A stretch of 64,000 nucleotides of DNA from positions 62,001 to 126,000 of the forward strand of contig JAUJEB010000015.1 in the NCBI GenBank assembly GCA_030442055.1, in the 5' to 3' direction. Positions 48,694-57,323 of the stretch are shown piece by piece (the stretch's first letter is position 1; each line of letters begins with the position of its first letter). The translations under genes were made by a program, and so were the position numbers. This stretch comes from Agaribacillus aureus (GTDB taxonomy: Bacteria; Bacteroidota; Bacteroidia; Cytophagales; Cyclobacteriaceae). Under the pieces are notes generated by a model. It saw only the letters and a list, made by a program, of their open reading frames with translations. It made no database searches and was not told the DNA's origin.

Positions 48694-49209
48694 CTAAAGC
48701 CAGATATTATAAGTGGACAAAGCGCCTTTACCGCCTGGCACTGCAGCCTGGGGGGTCAATGGATCATAGATAGGACACTCATCAACCCTTCCTTCAGCGC
48801 CTCTCTCTACAGTCACTGAAGTCGTAGCAAGGGTGATGAGGCCCATCGCAAAAATCTTCTTCAGCCATCCCCATAAGCGTTGTTTGCCGGCTGGTGGTGG
48901 CTGTTGCCTGGTATCATCAATTTTTTCCTGCTCCGCGGCCACCCTGTCTTTATGCTCGTTGATGGCCTGGCGAAGTTGGTTAAACGCCTGGTTCTTTTTC
49001 AGTATTTGGTCCACGTTTTCCAGCAGGTCATCACTGTCCTGCTCCGGAAGTAGCCCTACATAATCCCACATCTCTGCCAACAGCTGTTGCATTTCCGGCG
49101 ACTCATCAGCCTGAAGCATATGAGTCGATAACCGCGCCAGCTCCCCTTCACTAATAGCCTGGTCAATCAACTTGTTAAACAGCGTGGTAATATCATTTGT
49201 TGAATCCAT
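48694..49209 (-). CDS. FecR N-terminus-like membrane protein (putative anti-sigma)
   Basis: This 171-residue protein (start MDSTNDITTLFNKLIDQ; an upstream Met would add eight residues) has a helical cytoplasmic part like FecR/anti-sigma N-termini, a coiled-coil-like stretch (QLRQAINEHKDRVAAEQEK), one membrane helix (about 122-140, IFAMGLITLATTS) and a short periplasmic tail of about 30 residues. It lacks the FecR periplasmic domain. It is translationally coupled to the downstream ECF sigma factor and is its likely anti-sigma regulator. Confidence 0.7.
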   Translation of the reverse strand: MDSTNDITTLFNKLIDQAISEGELARLSTHMLQADESPEMQQLLAEMWDYVGLLPEQDSDDLLENVDQILKKNQAFNQLRQAINEHKDRVAAEQEKIDDTRQQPPPAGKQRLWGWLKKIFAMGLITLATTSVTVERGAEGRVDECPIYDPLTPQAAVPGGKGALSTYNIWL

Positions 49210-49542
49210 GGTTGCTTCAAATAAACCCTTCAAATTATCCTAATTGCTTTGCGTTGCTCCTGTTTATGATAATAGGCTTCGCACGGCCAAAACTCCCAGC
49301 CTGATAAAAATATTTATACAAACCTTTCGCTAATGGGCTAAAATAATAAAAAAAGTGCAACAATCACCTAAAATAAAAATGCAGTCGATATCGTCGAATT
49401 TAGTCAATAAATGCTAGGTAATTACATAAAAAGAAAATAGTTTTAACTGTGGAAAGCGCTTATTGGGAAACGATGAATCTAAGCGGACCAAAGTGTAATA
49501 GTGTCGGTAGGAAGAAAGTTATTGTATTCAAAAAACCAACGT
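49210..49542. other. intergenic region between divergent units
   Basis: About 330 AT-rich bases between the anti-sigma-like gene (minus) and the small lipoprotein (plus). It should hold both promoters; no strong motif or gene was seen. Confidence 0.3.
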
Positions 49543-49713
49543 ATGATTATGAAAAAAGTACTTCGTATTTTATTGATGGTAACATCGATTTTTGCATGCA
49601 CCATGTGCGCGGATGATCCAATTGAGGATATCAATGTGGAGCCGGTGGATCCCAAGGAAGATACCGGAAATACCGAACGTGAGGATATCATGGACTCAGG
49701 GATCTCCAAGTGA
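49543..49713 (+). CDS. small lipoprotein, hypothetical
   Basis: This 56-residue protein begins MIMKKVLRILLMVTSIFACTMC, a lipoprotein signal with candidate lipobox cysteines. The mature peptide is very acidic (DDPIEDINVEPVDPKED). Starting at 49549 (MKKVLR) is equally possible. It lies 118 bp upstream of the TPR membrane protein in the same orientation and may be co-transcribed. Role unknown. Confidence 0.55.
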   Translation: MIMKKVLRILLMVTSIFACTMCADDPIEDINVEPVDPKEDTGNTEREDIMDSGISK

Positions 49714-49831
49714 GGGTAACATTCCTTATTCATGATCCCGGGATAACCTCCCGGAATTTGCCCGGCTTTGCAGCAGACGCCTGGCAACGATCCGTTTAAA
49801 ATTCCTTTTTTACCTAAATTAAAAATACACT

Positions 49832-51301
49832 ATGAATACTTTTAAAAGGCTCTCCGGCCTATGCCTATATATCAATCCCCGGCTAATGGGGCTACTCCAC
49901 CGCATTCTCGGTGCGGCGTTAATACTGATTATTTCAGGCAATGTCTCCGCTGATCCCGCATTGACAGAAAATTTACCTGTCAGAGAACAGGTGCAAAGAT
50001 TAAAGACCTACATCCATAAAATCAGCAAAAGTGAAGTGGATTCCACCATTTTATATGCCGAGCAGCTCAGGCAAATCGCCATGAAGTCGGGAGACAAAAC
50101 TTCCGAAATTGAAGCACTTCAATACCTGGCCAGGGCTTACAGAACTAAAGATCAGTTAGGGGAAAGTATACGGCATTATTATGCCCTCGAAAATGCCTGC
50201 CAAAACGCGAAGGACATCAAGGGATTGGGTACAGCTTATTTTAACATGGGAAAAATCTTTGCCAGAGCCCGTCAGTACGATGAAGGTATCCATTACATGG
50301 CACTGGCTGTTACCAATTACAGGGCTTCCGGGCAACCCTATAAGGTGAGCGGTGCTTTATATGAGATGTCTTACTATTATATCGAAAAACAAAGTCTTCC
50401 GAAGGCCGCCGACTTATTGAGAGAAGCGATGGCTGTATGTCCCAGTGACAGTGTGAGACGGTTCTCTATGATTTACAATCAAATGGGCTGGATCGTTAAA
50501 GACCAGGGGGATTTGGCAGGTGCACGCCAATGGTACCGGAACGCGCTGTCAGTACTGGAAGACCGCGATCGGTCGCCGAAGAAAGAAGCTATTGCCTGTA
50601 ACAATATCGGGGAGAGTTATTTCCTGGAGGGACGTTATGATTCCGCAGCGTGGTATCTGGAACGGGCCCTTGCCCTCAAAAAAAGATTACACAACGTAGA
50701 ATCTTCCTTGGAAACTTTGACATTACTCGGCAAACTGGCCTACCGTCGGAGCGACATTCCCCTTGCCCTGAGATGGTTGTCGCGGGGCCTGGACATGGTT
50801 GATCCGACACGCCTAAGCGGCAAGGTCGGGGAAACCTTAACCCTGGTTACGACCATCGCTCATGATCCTAAACACGGTGAGCTGGTCTCCCGCGATATGT
50901 TAAAGCGTTGTATGGACATTCAACGTCAACAATTTAAGGCGCTGGAAGATTTGAAGGAGGTATTTTATGAGCTGGCTTCCAAAAAAGACCTGCAAGTCGG
51001 CCAAAGCCGGTATGCCCACCAGCAGGAAGCCAACCACCTGTTAGCATCACTGGCTACCAACGAATACAAATATACCGGCACCCTTGCCCTCTTCGTATTA
51101 CTACTTTTGGCTGTATTTTTATGGGGCCGAAAACTGAAACAAGCTGACCGCGACCGCCTGCAGGACAAAAACAAATTCGTCAAGGAACTGATGAAAGAAT
51201 ATGACTACAAAATCATCCAATTACAGATTATTAAAGCGGAATACGATGAGATAATCAACAAATTGCAAGGAGACCAGAGCGCAGGTAAAGAAGTGTTATG
51301 A
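49832..51301 (+). CDS. TPR protein with C-terminal membrane helix and coiled coil
   Basis: This 489-residue protein has an N-terminal signal or anchor (about 20-40, LLHRILGAALILIISGNVSA). It is followed by about six to eight TPRs in a periplasmic region (for example LGTAYFNMGKIFARARQYDEG and ACNNIGESYFLEGRYDSAAWY). A membrane helix lies near 412-428 (TGTLALFVLLLLAVFLW) and a cytoplasmic coiled coil ends the protein. The build resembles Bacteroidota TPR sensors that normally carry a LuxR HTH or kinase at the C-terminus; here that output domain is missing. It is convergent with the cassette B FecR gene. A sensing role paired with the separate HTH proteins is speculative. Confidence 0.8.
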   Translation: MNTFKRLSGLCLYINPRLMGLLHRILGAALILIISGNVSADPALTENLPVREQVQRLKTYIHKISKSEVDSTILYAEQLRQIAMKSGDKTSEIEALQYLARAYRTKDQLGESIRHYYALENACQNAKDIKGLGTAYFNMGKIFARARQYDEGIHYMALAVTNYRASGQPYKVSGALYEMSYYYIEKQSLPKAADLLREAMAVCPSDSVRRFSMIYNQMGWIVKDQGDLAGARQWYRNALSVLEDRDRSPKKEAIACNNIGESYFLEGRYDSAAWYLERALALKKRLHNVESSLETLTLLGKLAYRRSDIPLALRWLSRGLDMVDPTRLSGKVGETLTLVTTIAHDPKHGELVSRDMLKRCMDIQRQQFKALEDLKEVFYELASKKDLQVGQSRYAHQQEANHLLASLATNEYKYTGTLALFVLLLLAVFLWGRKLKQADRDRLQDKNKFVKELMKEYDYKIIQLQIIKAEYDEIINKLQGDQSAGKEVL

Positions 51302-51430
51302 CAAGGAGTATGGGTACTCTTTGTCTTAACACTTACCCCCGGGATCCTCCCCTTTTACGGTCATAAATTGACAGGAAGTTTTCTGCCCTGCCAGAAGCAT
51401 ACACCCCCAGCCGCAGCAACCACCTCAATC

Positions 51431-51480
51431 CACACTCACACTCACACTCACTCTCACTCTCACTCTCACACTTCACACTC
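51431..51480. repeat. CACTCA-type microsatellite
   Basis: A run of CACTCA/CTCACA units between the TPR gene and the cassette B FecR gene. It is the reverse complement of the GTGAGT-rich joints of the tandem repeat at 47485-48050, so the same simple sequence flanks the region in opposite orientation. Confidence 0.85.
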
Positions 51481-51481
51481 A

Positions 51482-52519
51482 TCACTCCCCTACACATCCT
51501 TCTCCATTCACCCTTACTCCACCTTCCGTTATCTCATAGGTAATATTAACGGCATGTTCCAACATCTTCAGCACATTCTCCAGGCTTTCATAGCGGAACT
51601 GGCCGGTTATCTTGCAGTTTCCGATTGCTTCATTGTCCAGGATAATTTTAGTACCATACCACCTTGACAGGGTTTTAGCTACCTCGGAAAAAGGGGTTAC
51701 TTTGAACAACAAGGTCCGGTCCCTCCAGGCCACCTGATCGGTAAACGTTACTGGCTTCAGGTTGGCTACCTTATTATTAATCCTGTAAAGCATATTGGCA
51801 GTGACAATGGTTGGTTTGCTGGTGCGGTCATTAATCCGGGCCACTGATACCTGACCTTTTTGTACCGCCACTTCGGCCATACCATCCTCCGGATAAGCCT
51901 TGACATTAAAAGCTGTCCCTGAAGCGGTGGTAATCAGGTTACCTGACCTCACCACAAAGGGTTGTTTCGCAGCTGGGATCACTTCAAAGAAGCCTTCCCC
52001 TTCCAGGGTCACCTCGCGTGTCCTGCCTTTAAACTGCGCGGGATAAACCAGTTTGCTGGCTGCATTCAGCATGACCATCGAGCCGTCGGAGAGTGTAATG
52101 GTAGCCTGCTGTCCGGGAATGGTGCGCTTTTCCAAACTCGAGACGGCCGCTGGCTCTCCAACATGGTCACCATTGAACCAATAGATCGATAAGGCGGCAA
52201 TCATCACTAACACTACCGAGGCTGCCACCAGGTAAGGTCGGACGCGTTTTTTTTTCGGTGTGGTGATAAATGGTAAAGGAGAAGATCTGCGAGGGTGGCT
52301 GACAATGTGTTCGTAAGCCTTATCGATTTCTGAGGCGGACAATCTTTTGATATTTTTTTTTCTGAATTGACCGTCCCATTCCCGGGCTATCAGCTCCAGA
52401 ATTTTATCAGCAGTTGCCGGGTCTTTGACCTGACTCAAATAAGCACTAAACTCTTCCCTGGTGGCAGTGCCTGCCAGGAATTTTTGGTATAACTGTGAAA
52501 GGGGGACTTTTGGGTTCAA
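51482..52519 (-). CDS. FecR family anti-sigma/transmembrane regulator (cassette B)
   Basis: This 345-residue protein has the same layout as the cassette A FecR: N-terminal segment (YQKFLAGTATREEFSAYL), membrane helix (about 92-112, YLVAASVVLVMIAALSIYWF), FecR domain (ITLSDGSMVMLNAASKLVYP, GEGFFEVIPAAKQPFVV) and DUF4974 domain (KVTPFSEVAKTLSRWYG). It ends VNGEGCVGE, again with a cysteine in a glycine-rich tail. No SusC/SusD pair follows; the convergent neighbour is the TPR membrane protein. Confidence 0.92.
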   Translation of the reverse strand: MNPKVPLSQLYQKFLAGTATREEFSAYLSQVKDPATADKILELIAREWDGQFRKKNIKRLSASEIDKAYEHIVSHPRRSSPLPFITTPKKKRVRPYLVAASVVLVMIAALSIYWFNGDHVGEPAAVSSLEKRTIPGQQATITLSDGSMVMLNAASKLVYPAQFKGRTREVTLEGEGFFEVIPAAKQPFVVRSGNLITTASGTAFNVKAYPEDGMAEVAVQKGQVSVARINDRTSKPTIVTANMLYRINNKVANLKPVTFTDQVAWRDRTLLFKVTPFSEVAKTLSRWYGTKIILDNEAIGNCKITGQFRYESLENVLKMLEHAVNITYEITEGGVRVNGEGCVGE

Positions 52520-52615
52520 AACGCTGGTTAATTTAGGTGATTGATAGTTAATGATTATAAAGATGTTTTCGACCTGTCAATCCATAAGAACCTGGCCGAA
52601 AACAAGCAAGCTGTG

Positions 52616-53065
52616 TTATGGGATTGTTAAAAGGTAGACCAGTTGTTTTTTCAGCCTTAGCCGGGCTATGGCACCGTAGATACCGAGGTAATAGCCTTTG
52701 TTGAAACTTTCATTACCGGCGTCATCCATCGCCTTTTGTGCCTGTTTCCAAAGCTCTTCCTCTGTAGGACCATCGCCGTTGACGCTTTGCAGGAATTCAT
52801 ATATAAAATGGGCGATTAATTGGCCGATATAAGTGTGAAACGGCAGGCTTTGATTAATTTCCGCACCAAAAATCCAAATCCTGTCAAACGTTGCCTGTAC
52901 CATTTTATGGGCTGCCTGCTCCATTTTGACGTGCTGCAGGGTAAAACGAAACAGTGTATGGTAATAGGCGTGCATCAAAGCCTTAAGCCCTGCCGGATCG
53001 CCTGCAATTATTTTATCGCGTATATTATCTTCGGAATATGGCAAAATCGCTGTGTTAATTTTCAA
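52616..53065 (-). CDS. sigma-70 region 2-only protein (cassette B)
   Basis: This 149-residue paralog of the cassette A protein shares I-x-x-GD, HVK-x-E-x-A, VQA-x-F-x-RIW and ELW-x-QA-x-KA, with a C-terminus LVYLLTIP against LIYQFTVP. Region 2 is more eroded (NKIIAGDPAGLKAL is not as canonical), and there is no region 4. The spacing to the FecR gene (96 bp) and to the HTH gene (236 bp) nearly equals that in cassette A (99 and 249 bp). Conservation of both the C-terminus and the gene order argues for a functional short form. Confidence 0.7.
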   Translation of the reverse strand: MKINTAILPYSEDNIRDKIIAGDPAGLKALMHAYYHTLFRFTLQHVKMEQAAHKMVQATFDRIWIFGAEINQSLPFHTYIGQLIAHFIYEFLQSVNGDGPTEEELWKQAQKAMDDAGNESFNKGYYLGIYGAIARLRLKKQLVYLLTIP

Positions 53066-53301
53066 AAAAATTTAAGCCATCACCCGTTACAAATACCTGA
53101 TCAGATGTGTAACATCCACGTTAGTCGTCTAAAGAATAGCTGGTGATTAATTCGAAAATGTGGTAATTTTTTTGAAAATATACAAGCAAAACATCAAATA
53201 ATTCGAACTAGCAGCGTCGTAAGCAGCAACAGTGTGAGCACCATTAACGAGGAAAACAAACTTGCCACAATTACCATAACCTAATACCCCACACGCCACG
53301 C

Positions 53302-53559
53302 TCAAAACTCCGTCACAATGCCATGCTCAATGGCATACCGCACAATTCCCAGCACCCCCCTGGAGCCGGTCTTCGCGAGTAGTTTTTGCCGGTGCCGGTC
53401 TACTGTTCTTTTGTGGATGTTCAGTTCGCGAGCGATATCTTCGGTAGTTTTTTCAGCACAAAGCAAGTGAATGATCTTAAGCTCAGTAGGAGTAAATTTT
53501 ACCTGGTTGGCTGGCTGATGCTGGTTGGGTTGGCCAGATTTGTTGTTTTCGTTTTCCAT
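53302..53559 (-). CDS. stand-alone LuxR/GerE-type HTH protein (cassette B)
   Basis: This 85-residue protein has a 19-residue polar, Gln/Asn-rich N-terminus and one GerE HTH (VKFTPTELKIIHLLCAEKTT, then EDIARELNIHKRTVDRHRQK). It is the same length as the cassette A protein and closely similar in the HTH (both continue RQKLL-x-KTGS and end near Y-A-I). It has no sensor domain and is the first gene of cassette B. Confidence 0.82.
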   Translation of the reverse strand: MENENNKSGQPNQHQPANQVKFTPTELKIIHLLCAEKTTEDIARELNIHKRTVDRHRQKLLAKTGSRGVLGIVRYAIEHGIVTEF

Positions 53560-54493
53560 GATAGCATGTATTTAATAAGCAATAAGCAGGAATCAGGGCC
53601 TGCCATTCAGACATGGCTTTTAGAAAAGCAAGTTAATGGTGATATTGGGTAGGCATCAAATCCTATCCATAGCTGATACGACAGGACCATGTATTGATCC
53701 CGTAGGTGTGGTTCAGTTCAAGCTGGTTATCACTTTTTTTGCTATACGGTAAGCCAAAAAAGTCTTTCATTAAAAAACGGATCAGGTAGGTATAATGTTT
53801 AAGATTTAGGTGAATTAGGGTAGCTTTTACGTGTAAACCGGTATTTGTTGGTGCGTAGGCTTTTGACAGATAAAAATTTTAGCAAGGGCATGGCAGTATG
53901 GAAGTTTATTGCAGCCCGACAACAATTGGCTCTTAAAAATGAAGGGGGCAAGGAAAGTGAAAGTGTATAGTAGGAGCTATAAGCGTATGAATAAACCTAA
54001 ATAAAACAACCATTTTTTCTGATGTGGATAAAGGCGAACCGGTACAATCTTTGAGACCAATAAAGTGCACAAAAAAAGTTATCAAATGCACATTTAACAA
54101 CAAAAAGTGTCAATTTTCGGGTGATAAAGACACAAAATGATGGCCTTTAAGCCTAAAAGGGTCATTTTTTTTGACTATTGATTTTTTTTATATGCAGTGA
54201 TTACCTGTTTGGCTTCGGAAAGACACCATCCTGTTATGGTAGCAACAAGGGTAAGTAATATTTCATGTAGGAAATCCAATGCCTAATGTTAACAAAAATT
54301 ACTGTAATATCACACGGCTTATTGGAAAAAAATGATAATTGTTGCGAGCTAATTTTAGGCAACTGTCCATTGATATAGTGCTTAATACCACTTTTACAAG
54401 GAGCCACTTTTTGAATTCTCCCCTGATTAAAAGATACTTTCAAGCCACTCTAATCATTGTTTTCGCAAGGTCTCATCCAAAAGGGAGATAATC
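53560..54493. other. intergenic region, possible small RNA
   Basis: About 930 bases upstream of the cassette B HTH gene and downstream of the exported protein at 54494. No gene is supportable. It contains a plus-strand terminator-like hairpin at 54134-54172 without any plus-strand coding region ahead of it. Confidence 0.4.
54134..54172 (+). terminator. orphan plus-strand terminator-like hairpin
   Basis: AAATGA-N3-CCTTT is followed by AAAGG and TCATTT with a run of T to 54172, giving a bulged stem and U-tail. The two neighbouring genes are both on the minus strand, so the transcript it would end is not a known gene. Confidence 0.5.
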
Positions 54494-55132
54494 TCACATA
54501 ACTGCCAACGATAAGAATGCCTCTTTTTTCGTGATTGGCATGCCCTCATCTGATAAAGCTTTGACCCTGTGGTAAAAAATAAGGAAAATCGTTCTCGAAT
54601 GGCATTCCGATTTAATAGTCTTTAGAAGACAGGCCATGTTATTTATCGTTGCTTTATCAGTCACATCATGAATATAAATCAGAGGCCCTTTTTGCGTTCC
54701 CCGCAGGGAGATTTTTATGTCACTGCTGTATTTTAGAGCATATCTTTTTTTGAATTCATCCGCAATAAGGTGTGCCTCATCGACATCATCTGCCGAAGGG
54801 ACCCAGGATTGGCCATCAAGCATATACAACAAAAGTTCTCGCAGTGGTTGATATTGGATGTCGGTGGAATCCATCTGATCAATTTGGTGGGCCACCCGAT
54901 TAACCACTTCGGTCCTTTGTGCCTGGGTTTTGGACCGGCGGTATGCTTTGGCATATTTTTTATCCACCGCCTTCAAACGCGCTTCCATACCCTTCGAAAA
55001 TTTTTTATTTTCCTTCAATTTCGCTAATTGTTTTTGATTCATGGCGCAATCAAATTTCCCGTAATCATGCTCTTGCGCATAAGAAATTTGACAGAAAAAA
55101 AAGACAACTACAACGACCCGTAAAATTTTCAT
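54494..55132 (-). CDS. hypothetical exported protein
   Basis: This 212-residue protein has a signal peptide ending near ISYAQ and a soluble helix-rich region (KKYAKAYRRSKTQAQRTEVVNRV), then a more ordered C-terminal half (RGTQKGPLIYIHDVTDKA). No family was recognised. It is the most downstream gene of the minus-strand TIR island, 58 bp after the ATPase gene, and may belong to its transcript. Confidence 0.55.
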   Translation of the reverse strand: MKILRVVVVVFFFCQISYAQEHDYGKFDCAMNQKQLAKLKENKKFSKGMEARLKAVDKKYAKAYRRSKTQAQRTEVVNRVAHQIDQMDSTDIQYQPLRELLLYMLDGQSWVPSADDVDEAHLIADEFKKRYALKYSSDIKISLRGTQKGPLIYIHDVTDKATINNMACLLKTIKSECHSRTIFLIFYHRVKALSDEGMPITKKEAFLSLAVM

Positions 55133-55190
55133 GTTTGATATATTTTGATTTTCCTGTCTCTGGCAAAGAAAACCACTTTTTTAGATCTTT

Positions 55191-57323
55191 TCAGTACGCA
55201 ACTTCATCAGCGGTGTCGTTTTGAAGATATAATTGCCAGCGATCATCTTTGTTTTCACCACCATTGGCTGCTAGCAACTTAATAATCATTAGAAAGTTTT
55301 CATATTGCTTCCCTAATTCAGGATTTTTATTTGGATTTTCCAGATTGTGCAAGGCGATGGTCAGGGGGGTAAACAAGGCGTAATTACCTGCCTGATACTT
55401 TGGGTCGATGTATGGGTTGACATTGATATTTGGCTGGGCCAACAACTGTCGGACTAACTCCACATATCCACCCGAAGCGGCAAGATATAAAGGGGTCTCC
55501 CCGATAATATCGATTTGATTGACGTCTACATCGTCCTTCAACAAAATTTCCCGGACTTTTTCCATATCACCAGTGCTGACCGCATTTAAGAGTGCCTTAC
55601 CATTGATAACCTCCATCTGGCCGGCCTTGGCAGCTTTGGTATACCATTCAAATGCCATAGCCACATCCCGGTTGATACCAAGACCGGCATTATATAACTT
55701 TCCGAGGTTATACATGGCATCAGCGTTACCAGCCTCAGCGGCTTTCGTGTACCAATCCAAGGCTTTAAGATAATCCGAATAGACGCCCTCACTAGTGTCA
55801 TATAACATGCCAATATTGTTCATAGCCGCAGTGTTACCGGCCTCAGCGGCTTTGGTATACCATTCCAATGATTTTTGAAAGTCTTGCTTAACGCCCAGGC
55901 CATGCTCATAAAGTTGTCCGAGGCCATTCATCCCTGCAGCATTATTTCTATTTGCAGCTTTGGAGAACCACTCAAACGCCCGCTCAAAGTCGGGGGCAGT
56001 ACCCAGGCTATCCCGGTAGAGTTGGGCTAATCTATTCATAGCATCGACGTTTCCAGTCTTGGCGGAGGTCTGAAACAATACAAAGGCCTCATCGTATTCA
56101 CCCAACTCAAATTTTAATTGGCCCAGTTTTAATTGATCATTGCCGAACTTAGTAAAACGACTGTCAAGCAAAATAGTACCGGAGATCAACAACACCAGTA
56201 CTAATATCGAATAAAACCAAACCGGTTTCCTTTTTCGAAAAGCAGTTATCTGATTTAAAAAACGGCTAAAATAATTCGTGGACACCGGAACGTCTACACG
56301 CTGAGACTCTTCTAACTTGTCTGTTAGCACTTTCTTCAGCTCTTGGTGGCGTTCCTTAATATCTTGGGCCGATTCCATTGAACTTGCCATTTCCCAATCC
56401 AGCCTGGTAGTTAATAAACGGGTTAAAACGTCATAGGCATACCCGATGCTGGTGGGGTCTTTTGTGCCTTCTTCCAGGACCGGGAGCCGCTCCCCAAAAC
56501 TCCAATAAGGAATATAGGGGATACGCAAAACATCCAATATGTCTTTAGGTTTGGCTTTTCTATAAAGCCAATCATTGTAAAATATCTCAAATTTTTCAGC
56601 AATAATTTTTCGCCATTTATAGGCAGATTCATATTCCGTTCGGCTTTCGTCGCGGGATGGGACAGGAACAGCTACCAGCCGGTTTCGTTGAAAGGGCAAT
56701 TTTTGATGGGCGCCGATGGCGGCAGAAATTATCTGGTGGCAACCCTCAATGCTCGCCTCGTTGGTCGTAAAAAAGAAAACCAACACATCGGGCAGGTGGA
56801 TGGTACAGATACCGCCAATGTCAGTAATGCCTGTGCGACTATCTATCAATACAAAATCATAGGTGCTTCTCCACTGATTTCGAACAGCTTCCAGGTAATT
56901 CCCAAAATCTGTTGAATCAAATAAATCGTTCCAGTCTAAGGCCTGCAATTTGCTAATATAATCTTCGGTATTCTTGCCGGCGGAAAGTATGGAAAGCCGG
57001 TCTTTTTTACCATTGATACTAACATCCAACAGGCAGTCTCGCCAGGTAAATGAGGGCGCTCCCCCATTCGTTCCGGAATAGTGGGATTTATAGTGATAGA
57101 TCAGATCGACGATTCCTGATTTCTCATCGATGGCATCCAGTAAATAAGACGATTTTCCGTTGTCCAGATATTTATCAATACCTGGCGCTTCAAGATCAAA
57201 ATCGACCACCAGTACCTTATATCCCGCTTTGGCCATTAAAGCGGCTACATTGGCAAGCGCCATAGACCGGCCTACCCCTCCCTTATAGGAATAAAAGGTG
57301 TATATTAACCCCGGCCTTTTCAT
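55191..57323 (-). CDS. KGGVGR P-loop ATPase fused to membrane helix, Sel1 and ankyrin repeats
   Basis: This 710-residue protein has a MinD/ParA-like domain (about 1-300) with a deviant Walker A, YSYKGGVGRS (11-20), and VLVVDFDLEAPG (37-48). A membrane helix follows at about 368-386. Sel1 repeats (about 396-580, such as AMNNIGMLYDTSEGVYSDY) and C-terminal ankyrin repeats (about 590-660, GETPLYLAASGGYVELVRQL) make up the rest. ATPases with the KGGVGR variant are found next to TIR and similar effectors in predicted conflict systems. Its start overlaps the TIR gene by 4 bp, so they are co-translated. It may be a membrane-anchored switch or scaffold for the TIR proteins; this is an inference. Confidence 0.8.
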   Translation of the reverse strand: MKRPGLIYTFYSYKGGVGRSMALANVAALMAKAGYKVLVVDFDLEAPGIDKYLDNGKSSYLLDAIDEKSGIVDLIYHYKSHYSGTNGGAPSFTWRDCLLDVSINGKKDRLSILSAGKNTEDYISKLQALDWNDLFDSTDFGNYLEAVRNQWRSTYDFVLIDSRTGITDIGGICTIHLPDVLVFFFTTNEASIEGCHQIISAAIGAHQKLPFQRNRLVAVPVPSRDESRTEYESAYKWRKIIAEKFEIFYNDWLYRKAKPKDILDVLRIPYIPYWSFGERLPVLEEGTKDPTSIGYAYDVLTRLLTTRLDWEMASSMESAQDIKERHQELKKVLTDKLEESQRVDVPVSTNYFSRFLNQITAFRKRKPVWFYSILVLVLLISGTILLDSRFTKFGNDQLKLGQLKFELGEYDEAFVLFQTSAKTGNVDAMNRLAQLYRDSLGTAPDFERAFEWFSKAANRNNAAGMNGLGQLYEHGLGVKQDFQKSLEWYTKAAEAGNTAAMNNIGMLYDTSEGVYSDYLKALDWYTKAAEAGNADAMYNLGKLYNAGLGINRDVAMAFEWYTKAAKAGQMEVINGKALLNAVSTGDMEKVREILLKDDVDVNQIDIIGETPLYLAASGGYVELVRQLLAQPNINVNPYIDPKYQAGNYALFTPLTIALHNLENPNKNPELGKQYENFLMIIKLLAANGGENKDDRWQLYLQNDTADEVAY

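Noticed and set aside
54234-54443. 69-codon minus-strand frame downstream of the TIR island
   Set aside because: Low-complexity, no family features, lies in AT-rich non-coding DNA.
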